Below, in pieces: positions 47,283-58,181 of a DNA stretch of 64,000 nucleotides. The notes under the pieces are model-generated. The model ran no database searches, was not told the DNA's origin, and saw nothing but the letters and a program-made list of their open reading frames with translations. The stretch covers positions 2,751,139 through 2,815,138 of the forward strand of contig NC_014541.1 of NCBI RefSeq assembly GCF_000148645.1, given 5' to 3'. The DNA comes from Ferrimonas balearica DSM 9799. Lineage in GTDB: Bacteria; Pseudomonadota; Gammaproteobacteria; Enterobacterales; Shewanellaceae. The position numbers and the translations under genes were made by a program. The first letter of the stretch is position 1. Each line of letters opens with the position of its first letter.

Positions 47283-47861
47283 ATGTCCGAGACCGATCCG
47301 GGTCTGTTCAGCGTCGAAAGCGACTTTGAGGCCCTGCTGGACCCCATCGACGAAGCCCAATTGTGGCTGTCGGAAAGCGCCCTGACCGACGCCATGCCCA
47401 AGGCGTTCGCCCTGATGGCGCAGGTCACCGACCTTGAGAGCCACTGCCTGCCTCTGCTCAAAGGGTTGGAGAAACACGCCAAGGCCCTGGCCGAATACCT
47501 GAGCCTGCAATCCCAGAAAATCGATCTGGTGCTGCAGCAGCAGTTGGCTCAGGACCCCAACGCCCATTACCGCGCCCGCGGCCTGCGTTTTGGCGGCTCC
47601 GGCGTTACCCTGCAGGTCGACCGTCCATTGGCGGTAGGCCAGGCTTTGGCACTGCGCCTCTTCCTGCCCCATGCTCAGGTGGCGGTGTTTGCCCACGGCG
47701 AAGTGAGCCAGGTCAGCGCCAATGACCAGGGCCAGCAGATCGAGGTGGCCTTTACCGCCATCCGTGAGTCCGATCAGGACCGACTGGTACGGGCCAGCTT
47801 GCAGATCCAGCAGCGGCTGCTGCGGGAACGCGCCGAACGGCGTCGTGCTGGCGAGCTGTGA
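47283..47861 (+). CDS. PilZ-like domain protein upstream of mfd
   Basis: A 192-residue cytoplasmic protein. The first 90 residues look helical (ALMAQVTDLESHCLPLLKGL and similar). The second half resembles a PilZ beta-barrel (GLRFGGSGVTLQVDRPLAVG, LALRLFLP, GQQIEVAFTAI), ending in a basic helix. The usual RxxxR c-di-GMP-binding arginine pair is not clear: only HYRARGLRF stands where it should be, and the D/NxSxxG motif is reduced to GGSG. It may be a non-binding PilZ relative. A PilZ gene next to mfd is seen in Shewanella and Vibrio as I recall. Its stop lies about 46 bases before mfd. Confidence 0.6.
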   Translation: MSETDPGLFSVESDFEALLDPIDEAQLWLSESALTDAMPKAFALMAQVTDLESHCLPLLKGLEKHAKALAEYLSLQSQKIDLVLQQQLAQDPNAHYRARGLRFGGSGVTLQVDRPLAVGQALALRLFLPHAQVAVFAHGEVSQVSANDQGQQIEVAFTAIRESDQDRLVRASLQIQQRLLRERAERRRAGEL

Positions 47862-47907
47862 CGCGCTTTTTTACACTAAACCCTCAACCGAATTCCAAGT
47901 CGTGCCA

Positions 47908-50900
47908 ATGAGTCGTTTTTCCCCTCTTGAGCCGCCAGCGGGCGGTCCTCACAGCAAGTTACGCCTGACCGGACTGGTGGGCTCAGCGAAATCGCTGGCC
48001 ATCAATACCATGGCGCGCCGTCACAGCGGACTGACACTGCTGCTGACCCACGACACGCCAACCGCATTGCGCCTGGAGCAGGAGCTGGCCTATCTGTGCC
48101 GCGACGATCTGCCGGTGCTGCTGTTCCCGGACCGCGAAACCCTGCCCTACGACAGCTTTTCGCCCCATCAGGACATCGTGTCCCAGCGCCTCGAAGCGTT
48201 GCATGCCCTGCCCGGCCTCAAGCGTGGCCTGGTGATCCTTCCGGTGCCCACCGCCCTGACCCGGGTCTGCCCGCCCGCCTTTGTGGCCGGCAAAGTGGTG
48301 CGATTCGAGCAAGGCCAGACGCTGGATATCGAGAAGCTGCGACAGGATCTGACGCAGGCCGGCTACCACCACGTCGACCAGGTCCGCGAACATGGCGAGT
48401 ACGCCATTCGCGGCGCCATTGTTGACCTGTTCCCCATGGGCAGCGATACGCCGCTGCGACTGGACCTGTTTGACGACGAACTGGAAAGCATCCGCCCCTT
48501 TGACCCGGATACCCAGCGCTCCGAGGGCACCCTGCCCTCAATCAGCCTGCTGCCGGCCCGGGAGTTCCCCACCGACGCGGCGGGCATCGACAGCTTCCGC
48601 GCCCACTATCGTCAACGCTTTGAGCGCATCAGTAACGAAGCGGAGTCGGTCTATCAGCAGGTGTCCAAAGGGATCCTGCCCGGCGGGGTAGAAAACTACC
48701 TGCCGCTGTTCTTCGACCAGACCGCCACCGTGTTCGACTTTCTGCCCAACGACACCCAGATGCTGACGGTCGGGCCGATTCAGGACGCCTGCGAACGCTA
48801 CCTGAGCGACGCCGAAGCGCGCTACGAAAACCAGCGGGTTGACCCCCTGCGTCCACTGCTGGCTCCCCACGAGCTGTTCCTGCGCAACGAAGAGCTGTTC
48901 AGCGAGATCAAACAGCGTGGCCGCATCCAGCTCGAAGCTGGCGTCTCCGAGATCGCCCGCGAACCTCGCGCCGATGTGGACGACGTGCAGGAGATTGAGA
49001 TCAACCACCTGCTGAAAACGCCCCTGGCACCGCTGCTCAGTTATCTGGAAAACGTGCCACGGGTGTTGTTCTCGGTGGAATCCGAAGGTCGCCGCGAAGC
49101 GCTGCTGGAACTGCTGCGTCCGGCGGGGCTGAAGCCGGAACCTTGCGACCATATCGACGACTTCCTCGCCAGCAACTGCCCGATGGGTCTGGTGGTCAGC
49201 CCGCTTGAGCGCTCAGTGATGCTGCGCCGGGAGGGGATCGCCCTCATCTGTGAAGAGGAGTTGCTTGGTGGTCGGGTGCGGCAAAGCCGCCGCAGCCGAC
49301 AGCGCCGCAGCGTCAGCTCCGAATCCCTGATCCGCAATCTGGCTGAGCTGAAAGTGGGCCAGCCGGTGGTGCACCTTAAACACGGCATCGGGCGCTACCT
49401 CGGCCTGGAAACCCTGGAAGCCGGTGGGCTCGAATCCGAGTTCCTGATGCTGGAATACGGTGGCGGCTCCAAGCTCTATGTGCCGGTTAACGCGCTGCAC
49501 ATGATCAGCCGCTACAGCGGTGCCGACGAAGAGAGCGTCACCCTCAACAAGCTGGGCTCTGAAGCCTGGGACAAGGCCCGTCGCAAAGCCGCCGAGAAGG
49601 TGCGTGATGTGGCCGCGGAGTTGCTGGACATCTATGCCCGCCGTGAGGCCAAACCGGGCCACGGTTTCCCCATGGACGAGCTGGAGTACCAGCGCTTCAG
49701 CGCGGCCTTCCCGTTTGAGGAAACCGTTGATCAGGCTGCCGCCATCGGCGCCGTACTGCGGGATATGACCAAGCCCCAGGCCATGGACCGTCTGGTCTGC
49801 GGTGACGTGGGCTTTGGTAAAACCGAGGTGGCGATGCGCGCGGCGTTTGTTGCCGTCAATGGCGGCAAGCAGGTGGCGGTGTTGGTGCCCACTACCCTGT
49901 TGGCCCAGCAGCACTACGAGAACTTCCGTGATCGCTTTGCCGATTGGCCGGTGCGGGTTGAGGTGATGAGCCGATTCCGCACCGCCAGCGAGCAGAAAAA
50001 GGTGCTGGAGCAACTGGCCGAAGGCAAAGTCGACATCCTGATCGGCACCCATAAGCTGCTGCAGAGCGAGATCAACTTCCCCGACCTGGGCCTGCTGATC
50101 GTCGACGAAGAGCACCGCTTTGGCGTGCGGCAGAAGGAGAAGATCAAGGCGCTGCGGGCCGAGGTGGACATTCTCACCCTGACCGCCACGCCCATCCCGC
50201 GTACCCTCAATATGGCGATGTCCGGCATGCGCGACCTCTCCATCATCGCCACCGCCCCCAAACGCCGCCTGTCGGTGAAAACCTTTGTCCGCCCCCAGGA
50301 GGGCGCGCTGGTGCGGGAAGCGCTGATGCGGGAGATCCTCCGCGGTGGCCAGGTGTACTACCTGCACAACAGCGTGGAGACGATTCAGGAGTGCGCCGAC
50401 GAACTGGCCAAACTGGTACCGGAAGCGCGGGTGGGCATTGCCCACGGCCAGATGCGTGAGCGCGAGCTGGAGCAGGTGATGAGCGACTTCCACCACGGTC
50501 GTTTCAATCTGCTGGTCTGCACCACCATCATCGAAACCGGCATCGACATTCCCAGCGCCAACACCATCCTGATTGAGCGGGCGGATAAATTCGGCCTGGC
50601 CCAGCTGCACCAGCTGCGCGGCCGGGTGGGTCGTTCCCACCACCAGGCTTACGCCTACCTGCTGACCCCGGCCAAGAAGCTGGCCAAAGACGCGGCCAAG
50701 CGACTGGAGGCGATTGAGCAACTGGATGATCTGGGTGCCGGCTTCCTGTTGGCCACCCAGGACCTCGAGATCCGGGGCGCCGGCGAACTGCTCGGCGATG
50801 AGCAGAGCGGCCACATCAGCAAGATCGGCTTCAGCCTCTATATGGAGATGCTGGAGCAAACCGTCAATGCCCTGAAATCCGGTCAGGAGCCGTCGCTCGA

Positions 50901-51378
50901 CCAGATCCTGTCGGACCAGGCGGAACTGGAGCTGCGCATCCCGGCCCTGCTGCCGGAGTCCTACCTGCCCCACGTCAACACCCGCCTGGCCATCTACAAG
51001 CAGATCGCGTCCTGCAACAGTGACGATGACCTGCTGCAAGCCAAGGTGGAACTGGTGGACCGATTTGGTCGACTGCCGGAAGCGGCGGAAAACCTGTTGG
51101 CGGTTACCCGCCTGAAACTGCGCGCCACCACGCTGGGGATCCGGCGAATTGAGGCTCACGCCAAGGGCGGCAGCTTCGAATTCACCGAACATACCCCGGT
51201 TCAGGCACAAACCCTGATAGCACTGCTGCAATCGAACGTCGGTAAGCTTAAGATGGACGGGCCGACCAAACTGCGGTTTATGGACGATATCGAGGCGCCC
51301 CAGGCTCGTCTGGACGCCGTCACCGAGTGGCTTGACCGCCTCTCGGTGGATCTCAAACAAGAGGCCACGCTTTCGTGA
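47908..51378 (+). CDS. mfd: Transcription-repair coupling factor Mfd
   Basis: A 1,156-residue translocase that removes RNA polymerase stalled at DNA damage and recruits UvrA. N-terminal UvrB-homology domains are followed by the RNA-polymerase-interacting CarD-like region (VVHLKHGIGRYLGLETLE). The helicase core has Walker A GDVGFGKT at residues 632-639, DEEHRFG and LTATPIPRTLNMA, then the TRG motif region (HQLRGRVGRSHHQAYAYLL) and the C-terminal TRCF domain. I chose the ATG at 47908; the open frame extends further upstream but there it overlaps the PilZ-like gene out of frame. Length matches E. coli Mfd (1,148). It overlaps csiV by four bases. Confidence 0.96.
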   Translation: MSRFSPLEPPAGGPHSKLRLTGLVGSAKSLAINTMARRHSGLTLLLTHDTPTALRLEQELAYLCRDDLPVLLFPDRETLPYDSFSPHQDIVSQRLEALHALPGLKRGLVILPVPTALTRVCPPAFVAGKVVRFEQGQTLDIEKLRQDLTQAGYHHVDQVREHGEYAIRGAIVDLFPMGSDTPLRLDLFDDELESIRPFDPDTQRSEGTLPSISLLPAREFPTDAAGIDSFRAHYRQRFERISNEAESVYQQVSKGILPGGVENYLPLFFDQTATVFDFLPNDTQMLTVGPIQDACERYLSDAEARYENQRVDPLRPLLAPHELFLRNEELFSEIKQRGRIQLEAGVSEIAREPRADVDDVQEIEINHLLKTPLAPLLSYLENVPRVLFSVESEGRREALLELLRPAGLKPEPCDHIDDFLASNCPMGLVVSPLERSVMLRREGIALICEEELLGGRVRQSRRSRQRRSVSSESLIRNLAELKVGQPVVHLKHGIGRYLGLETLEAGGLESEFLMLEYGGGSKLYVPVNALHMISRYSGADEESVTLNKLGSEAWDKARRKAAEKVRDVAAELLDIYARREAKPGHGFPMDELEYQRFSAAFPFEETVDQAAAIGAVLRDMTKPQAMDRLVCGDVGFGKTEVAMRAAFVAVNGGKQVAVLVPTTLLAQQHYENFRDRFADWPVRVEVMSRFRTASEQKKVLEQLAEGKVDILIGTHKLLQSEINFPDLGLLIVDEEHRFGVRQKEKIKALRAEVDILTLTATPIPRTLNMAMSGMRDLSIIATAPKRRLSVKTFVRPQEGALVREALMREILRGGQVYYLHNSVETIQECADELAKLVPEARVGIAHGQMRERELEQVMSDFHHGRFNLLVCTTIIETGIDIPSANTILIERADKFGLAQLHQLRGRVGRSHHQAYAYLLTPAKKLAKDAAKRLEAIEQLDDLGAGFLLATQDLEIRGAGELLGDEQSGHISKIGFSLYMEMLEQTVNALKSGQEPSLDQILSDQAELELRIPALLPESYLPHVNTRLAIYKQIASCNSDDDLLQAKVELVDRFGRLPEAAENLLAVTRLKLRATTLGIRRIEAHAKGGSFEFTEHTPVQAQTLIALLQSNVGKLKMDGPTKLRFMDDIEAPQARLDAVTEWLDRLSVDLKQEATLS

Positions 51379-52322
51379 AATTCCTGCTTCCTGCAATGGC
51401 GCTGCTGGCCAGCGTCACCAGCCCCCTGGCTTTGGCCGAAGACCCCACCTGGTTTGAGGTGGAGGTGGCCGTGTTTACGCGCCCGGACAACAGCGGTGAA
51501 ATATGGGATCAGGACCAACCGGTGCTGACCCAGGGCAACACCCGCGACCTGATTGGCCCGGCGCTGCTGCCGGATCTGAGCCAGTTTGAGGCCGCGCTGG
51601 CAGAGTGCGATGCCAATGAGTGGTTGATGGATCCTGCGGGCTGTCAGGCCCGAGAAGACAGCGCAACCCCATCCCTGCCATCACGGCTGCCGGTGGTCGC
51701 CACCGCCGATCAGGCCGGTGACCCGCTCAAGGGCCAACCCTATCTGCTGACCAGCGCCCAGCTGCAGTTTAACGATGCGCTGAGTCAGCTTAATCGCCAG
51801 CGGGGTTACAAAATTCTGCTGCACACCGGTTGGCAGATGCCGGTGTATGGCCGACGTCAGGCTCAACCCTTTGCCCTGTATGGTGGCGTCAACTTTGGTG
51901 AGCGTTTCCGCATGGATGGTCATCTGAAAGCGCCAGACGATGAACTGCTGTCCCAGTTCAATTTCCTCACTGGCTTTGCCCCCAGCAGCCAGGGTTCGGA
52001 AGCGGTTTGGCAGCTCAATGGCTGGCTGCGCATCTACCTCGACCACTTCCTGTTTATTGAAACCAAACTGGACCTGCGTGAAGAGGGTGAGCGCCGCTGG
52101 AGTGCAACCTCACTGGAAGCCGACAGCGGAGCGCTGGCCGCCGATGTGACGGTGGCCGAAGAGAGTGAGCCGTTCCTGCTGACCATTCCGCTGGAGCAGA
52201 ACCGACGCGTGCGCAGTCGCGAGATCCACTATTTTGACCATCCCAAGATGGGCCTGATTGTGCAGATCCGCCGGATGGAACAGCCGCAGCCGTCCGAGCC
52301 CAGCGCCAGCGCTAATCCGTAA
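51375..52322 (+). CDS. csiV: CsiV-like periplasmic peptidoglycan-binding protein
   Basis: A 315-residue secreted protein with a signal peptide (LLPAMALLASVTSPLALAED). The next block, PTWFEVEVAVFTRPD, is typical of CsiV, the peptidoglycan-binding activator of the LpoA-PBP1a pathway described in Vibrio cholerae. It lies directly downstream of mfd in Vibrio and Shewanella too. The start is a GTG at 51375 forming GTGA with the mfd stop. Its 3' end overlaps the convergent acyP stop by 11 bases. Confidence 0.85.
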   Translation: MKFLLPAMALLASVTSPLALAEDPTWFEVEVAVFTRPDNSGEIWDQDQPVLTQGNTRDLIGPALLPDLSQFEAALAECDANEWLMDPAGCQAREDSATPSLPSRLPVVATADQAGDPLKGQPYLLTSAQLQFNDALSQLNRQRGYKILLHTGWQMPVYGRRQAQPFALYGGVNFGERFRMDGHLKAPDDELLSQFNFLTGFAPSSQGSEAVWQLNGWLRIYLDHFLFIETKLDLREEGERRWSATSLEADSGALAADVTVAEESEPFLLTIPLEQNRRVRSREIHYFDHPKMGLIVQIRRMEQPQPSEPSASANP

Positions 52323-52584
52323 TCTCGAAATCCAGGTAGAGGTCGTCGCCGTCGTAATCGCTGACCAGCACATCCATGACGGCGGCCTGTTCGGGCCCAT
52401 GATGGGCCCAGTCAACCAGGGCGTCCACCGCCAGGTCGCCGCCCTGCGCCAGGATCTCCACCGAGCCATCGCTCAGGTTGCGCACATACCCAGTCACCCC
52501 CAATCGGCGCGCTTCCTGCCGCGCCGACGCACGAAACCAGACTCCCTGAACCTCACCGGTGACTCTCGCCACGATTTTCTTCAT
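52312..52584 (-). CDS. acyP: Acylphosphatase
   Basis: A 90-residue acylphosphatase that hydrolyses carboxyl-phosphate bonds. The loop GEVQGVWFR provides catalytic Arg18, and TGYVRNLSDGSVEI provides Asn36. The C-terminal strand LDFEITD is also typical. It is convergent with csiV and overlaps it slightly. Confidence 0.94.
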   Translation of the reverse strand: MKKIVARVTGEVQGVWFRASARQEARRLGVTGYVRNLSDGSVEILAQGGDLAVDALVDWAHHGPEQAAVMDVLVSDYDGDDLYLDFEITD

Positions 52585-52888
52585 TTTTCACCCCTTTACG
52601 CCTCACACAGGCTGAGCCCAGCCAAAAGGCATAAGACTGTTTTAGCGAATGGAAGGGGGGGCGTCCAGTTTCATGGCCAGAGGATGGCGTCGGAAAAAAG
52701 CAGCTAACGAAACCGCTGTTAGCTGCATCGGGCGACAAAACGCAAAGACTCGTGCGGCGGTCAGCCCGGACGGGCCAACCGCAGGGCCCCGCCAATCAGG
52801 GCCCGAGTCTGCGCGCACAGCTTACCGAGCCGCCACAATTATGCAACAACGGAATAGGGCTATAGCCCAGAGGAATGACCAGTGCGGC
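52585..52888. other. Intergenic region between acyP and ycfP
   Basis: About 300 bases with no convincing gene. It should carry the acyP promoter, and it holds a terminator for ycfP at 52692-52726. Nothing else was recognised. Confidence 0.4.
52692..52726 (-). terminator. Rho-independent terminator of nagZ-ycfP
   Basis: Perfect GCAGCTAAC/GTTAGCTGC arms with a nine-base loop are followed by six T on the minus strand. It lies about 160 bases past the ycfP stop. Confidence 0.75.
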
Positions 52889-53461
52889 TCAGGCCGGTTG
52901 CTGGGTTAACGGTGTGCCCGGTTCCGACGCTTTGAACGCCTCAATCCGACGCAGGTGAGCACTGATCGACTTGAACTTGTGCAGCTGCTCTTCGTCCCAC
53001 ACCACCGGGTAGTAGGGGGACAGCTCCGCCTCGATACGACCGGTATCCAGCACTTCGTCCTGGCGGGCCAGAACCACCAGAGCCCGGCCCTGGTTCTTAC
53101 GGCGAAACTCGCTGACGCACTTACTGCGGATGTCGGCGTACTCTTCGGGGCGGTCAATCTTGCCCACCATGTTCTCTTCCGGCCACAGGTTGGGATTGAA
53201 CATCACCGCCCGGATGCCGCACAGAAAACCCACCCGTTCGGCCCAGTAGCCGCCCAGGCCCACCCCGACAATCAGCGGGGCCGGGTCATCGGACAGTTTC
53301 AGTTGCTTATCCACTTCCTTGAGCAGGTGCTGCATATCGTGCTTGGGGTGGAGGGTGGAATAGCTGACAAACCGCACGTCCTCCTCGATAAACTGCAACT
53401 GCATCACCTTCTCGTGGTTGCCGGGGCTGGTGGCATCAAAGCCGTGTAGATAGATGATCAC
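52889..53461 (-). CDS. ycfP: YcfP family alpha/beta-hydrolase-like protein
   Basis: A 190-residue protein of the UPF0227/YcfP family, beginning [20 protein letters not shown]. The HGF oxyanion-type motif and [19 protein letters not shown], the nucleophile-elbow position, show an alpha/beta-hydrolase fold. The elbow reads G-L-G-G where active esterases have G-x-S-x-G, so catalysis is doubtful. It follows nagZ by 33 bases, as in E. coli. Confidence 0.9.
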   Translation of the reverse strand: MIIYLHGFDATSPGNHEKVMQLQFIEEDVRFVSYSTLHPKHDMQHLLKEVDKQLKLSDDPAPLIVGVGLGGYWAERVGFLCGIRAVMFNPNLWPEENMVGKIDRPEEYADIRSKCVSEFRRKNQGRALVVLARQDEVLDTGRIEAELSPYYPVVWDEEQLHKFKSISAHLRRIEAFKASEPGTPLTQQPA

Positions 53462-53494
53462 CCGTCTCTCCTTGTCGCCCGGTTGAGCGTCCTT

Positions 53495-54502
53495 TTAGTG
53501 TACTTCCCGCAGCCTGTCCGCCAGGGCCGCCGCCTGTTGCCAGCGCTCTGATGCCTTCAGCGTGTTCCAGTCCACCGTGGTTTTACCCATCATCGCCTGG
53601 AACCGCACCGGCACCTGTTGCCAGGGGGCCAGCACCCGCGCCACCGCCAGTGCCGCTTCGCCCTGATTGCAGATCAGCGCCACATCACAGCCAGCAGTCA
53701 ATGCCGAATGGGTGCGCTTGAGGTAGTTGCCCGCCCCGGCGGCACCAGCCATCCCGAGGTCATCAGAGAAGATAAGGCCCTGATAGCCCATCTTTCCACG
53801 CAGGATGCTCTGCAGCCAGATGCGGCTGTATCCTGCCGGCTGTTCGCACACTGCCGGGTAGGTAACGTGCGCCGGCATCATTGCATCCAGCTTAGCGCTG
53901 AGGGCAACAAAAGGCACCATGTCGTTGGCTTCAATCTCCGCCAGCGGCCGCGGGTCCACCGGTGCAGCCAGATGAGAGTCGGCGGCTACGCTGCCGTGGC
54001 CCGGGAAATGTTTACCCACACAGGCCATACCCGCGTCGTGCATGCCATCGATGTAGGCCCCCGCCAGGGCAATCACGGCATCGGGTCGGCTGGCAAAGGC
54101 ACGCTCACCAATCACTTCGGAGATGCCGTTCAGGTCCAGCACCGGGGCAAAGCTGAAATCAATATCAAACGCGCGCAACTCACTGGCCATCAGCCAGCCC
54201 AGCTCACGGGCCCAGCCCATCGCCTTATTCATATCGTCACCGGCCACATTCAAAATCTGGCCCGCCGAAGGCAACACGGTAAAACCGTCACGAAAGCGTT
54301 GTACCCTGCCGCCTTCATGGTCCACGGCCAGCAGCAGCTCAGGGCGGCGCGCCCGCACATCGGCGACCAGTTGGCGTAACTGGGCCAGGTCGGCAAAGTT
54401 GCGGGAAAAGAGGATAAGGCCGCCCAGGCTGTCACACGCCAACAGGGCTTTATCGAGGTCGGTCAGTTCCGTGCCAGTCAAATCGGCCATCAAAGGACCC
54501 AT
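53495..54502 (-). CDS. nagZ: Beta-N-acetylglucosaminidase NagZ
   Basis: A 335-residue cytoplasmic GH3 glycosidase that removes GlcNAc from anhydro-muropeptides in cell-wall recycling. The signature KHFPGHGSVAADSH contains the catalytic His and Asp of the mobile loop, and LIFSDDLGMAGA holds the nucleophile Asp. The start at 54502 (MGPLMADLTG) has GGAG seven bases ahead and aligns with E. coli NagZ; an ATG four codons upstream is less likely. In bacteria with AmpC its product controls beta-lactamase induction. Confidence 0.95.
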   Translation of the reverse strand: MGPLMADLTGTELTDLDKALLACDSLGGLILFSRNFADLAQLRQLVADVRARRPELLLAVDHEGGRVQRFRDGFTVLPSAGQILNVAGDDMNKAMGWARELGWLMASELRAFDIDFSFAPVLDLNGISEVIGERAFASRPDAVIALAGAYIDGMHDAGMACVGKHFPGHGSVAADSHLAAPVDPRPLAEIEANDMVPFVALSAKLDAMMPAHVTYPAVCEQPAGYSRIWLQSILRGKMGYQGLIFSDDLGMAGAAGAGNYLKRTHSALTAGCDVALICNQGEAALAVARVLAPWQQVPVRFQAMMGKTTVDWNTLKASERWQQAAALADRLREVH

Positions 54503-54600
54503 GCTACGCTCCATAGGTAAAGATTTCAGTCATCGGATTGGGCTGTGCTGTGCGCTAGTGTACCATCCGGCTCAATAAGATGACGTGACAGGGAAGAGAG

Positions 54601-55974
54601 ATGATCAGCGTTTTCGATATGTTCAGCATAGGCATAGGCCCCTCCAGCTCCCACACCGTGGGACCGATGCGGGCCGCCAACCGGTTTATTGACGACCTGC
54701 GCAACCAGGAGCAGCTGTCCCAGATCACCGAGGTGCGCTGTGAGCTGTTTGGTTCATTGGGGCAGACCGGCAAAGGCCACGGCACCGGCACCGCGGTAGT
54801 GCTGGGCCTGTTGGGCGAAGCTCCGGAGTCGGTGGACCCGGATCAGGTGCCTAAGATGCTCGAAGCGGTGGCTACCGATCAGGCCATGCTGCTCGGCGGT
54901 GAACAGCAGGTGGCATTCACCCGCGCCGATGGCATCACCTACCATCGCCGCAAGTCGCTGCCGGAGCATGCCAATGCCATGACCCTGCACGCCTACACCC
55001 GCGATACGCTGGTTTACAGCCGCACCTACTTCTCCATCGGCGGTGGTTTTGTGCTTGATGAGGACGAGATCAAGCAGAGCGACAGCATTAACCAGATCAC
55101 CATCAGCCAGCCCTACCCCTTCGACACTGCCCAACAGCTGATGGAGCAGTGCACCGAGCATGGCTTATCCATCTCCAGCCTGATGATGGCCAATGAGTGT
55201 GCGGTTCAGGACCGTGAAGCGGTGATCGACGGCCTGTGGGCCATCTGGCAAACCATGCGCGCCTGCGTGGACCGTGGCTGTCGCAGTGAAGGGATCCTGG
55301 CCGGTGGGCTGAAACTGCGGCGCCGGGCCCCGGCCCTCTATCGTCGCCTGCATGCGGAGGGTGTGACCAACCGCGACCCGCTGAACGCCATGGATTGGGT
55401 TAACCTGTTTGCCCTGGCCGTGAACGAAGAGAACGCGGCCGGCGGACGGGTGGTAACGGCCCCCACCAACGGCGCCGCCGGCATCATCCCGGCGGTGCTG
55501 TGCTACTACGACAAGTTTGTTCAGCCGGTGGACCGCGAGATCTGCGCCCGTTATCTGCTGACCGCCGCCGCCATCGGCATTCTGTATAAGAAAAACGCCT
55601 CCATCTCCGGTGCCGAAGTGGGCTGCCAGGGGGAGGTGGGCGTGGCCTGTTCCATGGCCGCTGGCGCACTGACCGAGATCCTCGGTGGTACCGTGGTGAA
55701 CGTGGAAAACGCCGCCGAGATTGGCATGGAGCACAACCTGGGCCTCACCTGCGACCCGGTAGGCGGCCTGGTACAGGTGCCCTGCATTGAGCGCAACGCC
55801 ATGGGCGCGGTGAAGGCGATCAACGCCTCCCGCCTGGCCCTGCGCGGCGATGGCATGCATAAGGTGTCTCTCGATAAGGTGATCAAAACCATGTGGGACA
55901 CCGGCATGGATATGCGCTCCAAGTACAAGGAAACCGCCAAAGGCGGCTTGGCGGTGAACATCGTCGAGTGCTGA
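54601..55974 (+). CDS. sdaA: L-serine ammonia-lyase (single-chain, 4Fe-4S type)
   Basis: A 457-residue enzyme that deaminates L-serine to pyruvate and ammonia. The N-terminal block [20 protein letters not shown] and the cluster/substrate region with [20 protein letters not shown] and [14 protein letters not shown] give the expected cysteines for an oxygen-sensitive 4Fe-4S cluster. Beta- and alpha-type halves are fused, as in E. coli SdaA (454). SdaB is an equally possible name. It is divergent from nagZ and has a strong terminator. Confidence 0.95.
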   Translation: MISVFDMFSIGIGPSSSHTVGPMRAANRFIDDLRNQEQLSQITEVRCELFGSLGQTGKGHGTGTAVVLGLLGEAPESVDPDQVPKMLEAVATDQAMLLGGEQQVAFTRADGITYHRRKSLPEHANAMTLHAYTRDTLVYSRTYFSIGGGFVLDEDEIKQSDSINQITISQPYPFDTAQQLMEQCTEHGLSISSLMMANECAVQDREAVIDGLWAIWQTMRACVDRGCRSEGILAGGLKLRRRAPALYRRLHAEGVTNRDPLNAMDWVNLFALAVNEENAAGGRVVTAPTNGAAGIIPAVLCYYDKFVQPVDREICARYLLTAAAIGILYKKNASISGAEVGCQGEVGVACSMAAGALTEILGGTVVNVENAAEIGMEHNLGLTCDPVGGLVQVPCIERNAMGAVKAINASRLALRGDGMHKVSLDKVIKTMWDTGMDMRSKYKETAKGGLAVNIVEC

Positions 55975-55993
55975 TTGGCCCGACGCGTCCCAC

Positions 55994-56027
55994 AAAAACG
56001 CCCGGCCAACTGGCCGGGCGTTTTTTA
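55994..56027 (+). terminator. Rho-independent terminator of the serine ammonia-lyase gene
   Basis: The hairpin ACGCCCGGCC-AACT-GGCCGGGCGT with six T on the plus strand lies 20 bases after the stop. Five A precede it, so it may also act on the convergent cysB transcript. Confidence 0.9.
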
Positions 56028-56044
56028 TCCTGAGACGGAGTCGC

Positions 56045-57345
<1,301 letters not shown>

Positions 57346-58116
57346 ATGTCTTTTACCCTCGTGATGCTTCTGCTCGGCGCCCTGCTGCTGCTGGTGATTG
57401 GTATCAACCTTATCCAGCAGCACAAAGAGCAGGTGGAGAACGTTAAGCGCCAGGAGATGGCGAAACAGCGTGCCATCATTGAAGAAACTGAGCAGATCCT
57501 GTCAATGGCGCCGGTCCTGCCCTTTACCAGTGCCCTGCTGGTCACCCTGAACCAACGCATTCTCGATGCGCTGGACGCCGCGCTGGTGATCGACCCCAAA
57601 CACACCGACCTGGCCCGCCGTAAGGCCGACATTCAGGCCCAATTGACCAACCTGGCCAAAGGCGCCGACCACGCCCCCTCCCTCGACACCTTCTCCGTAC
57701 CCAACAACGAGAAACAGGTGTTGGCGATGGTGCAGACCTTAAAACGTCTGAAAGCGGTGATCCGCAATGAGCACAGCAAATCCCGCATGAACCACGACCG
57801 CTACGTCGAGGAGAACCATCGGGTTGATCAGCTCCAGGTGCGTATTAACGCCACCGTACTGTTTGAGCGTGCCCGGATGGCGCTGCAGGCAAATCAGGTG
57901 GGGTCCGCCAAACAACTGCTGTCCAAGCTGGTGGCGACCCTGAACAGTCACGGCGGTACTGACCACCTGTTTAAGGACACCATGCTGGAGCGCGCCAACG
58001 AGCTGCTTGGCGAAATCGACACCCGGCAGAAAGCCAACCTGCACCAGGTCAGCAATGAGCCCAAGTCGGAGAAAGACGACCTGGACCAGCTGTTCCAGCC
58101 CAAAAAGAAGTGGTAA
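57346..58116 (+). CDS. Conserved-looking coiled-coil protein with one N-terminal membrane span
   Basis: A 256-residue protein I do not recognise. It starts with one hydrophobic span (FTLVMLLLGALLLLVIGINL). A long charged, heptad-rich helical body follows (QQHKEQVENVKRQEMAKQRA, then KQVLAMVQTLKRLKAVIRNE and RVDQLQVRINATVLFERARM). It ends in a polar tail finishing LDQLFQPKKKW. The likely topology is membrane-anchored with a cytoplasmic helical bundle. The middle (LDAALVIDPKHTDLARRKAD, AKQLLSKLVATLNSHGGTDH) recalls TPR-like helical hairpins. It lies divergent from cysB; a role cannot be assigned. Confidence 0.75.
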   Translation: MSFTLVMLLLGALLLLVIGINLIQQHKEQVENVKRQEMAKQRAIIEETEQILSMAPVLPFTSALLVTLNQRILDALDAALVIDPKHTDLARRKADIQAQLTNLAKGADHAPSLDTFSVPNNEKQVLAMVQTLKRLKAVIRNEHSKSRMNHDRYVEENHRVDQLQVRINATVLFERARMALQANQVGSAKQLLSKLVATLNSHGGTDHLFKDTMLERANELLGEIDTRQKANLHQVSNEPKSEKDDLDQLFQPKKKW

Positions 58117-58181
58117 CAACCGCCTCTTACTGTTGAGCCTTCGATCAAACTGGCGCCCCCTCAGAGGCGCCAGTTTTCCGT

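Noticed and set aside
49213-51396. 727-codon open frame on the minus strand opposite mfd
   Set aside because: Antisense to conserved mfd helicase motifs, with no protein-family features of its own.
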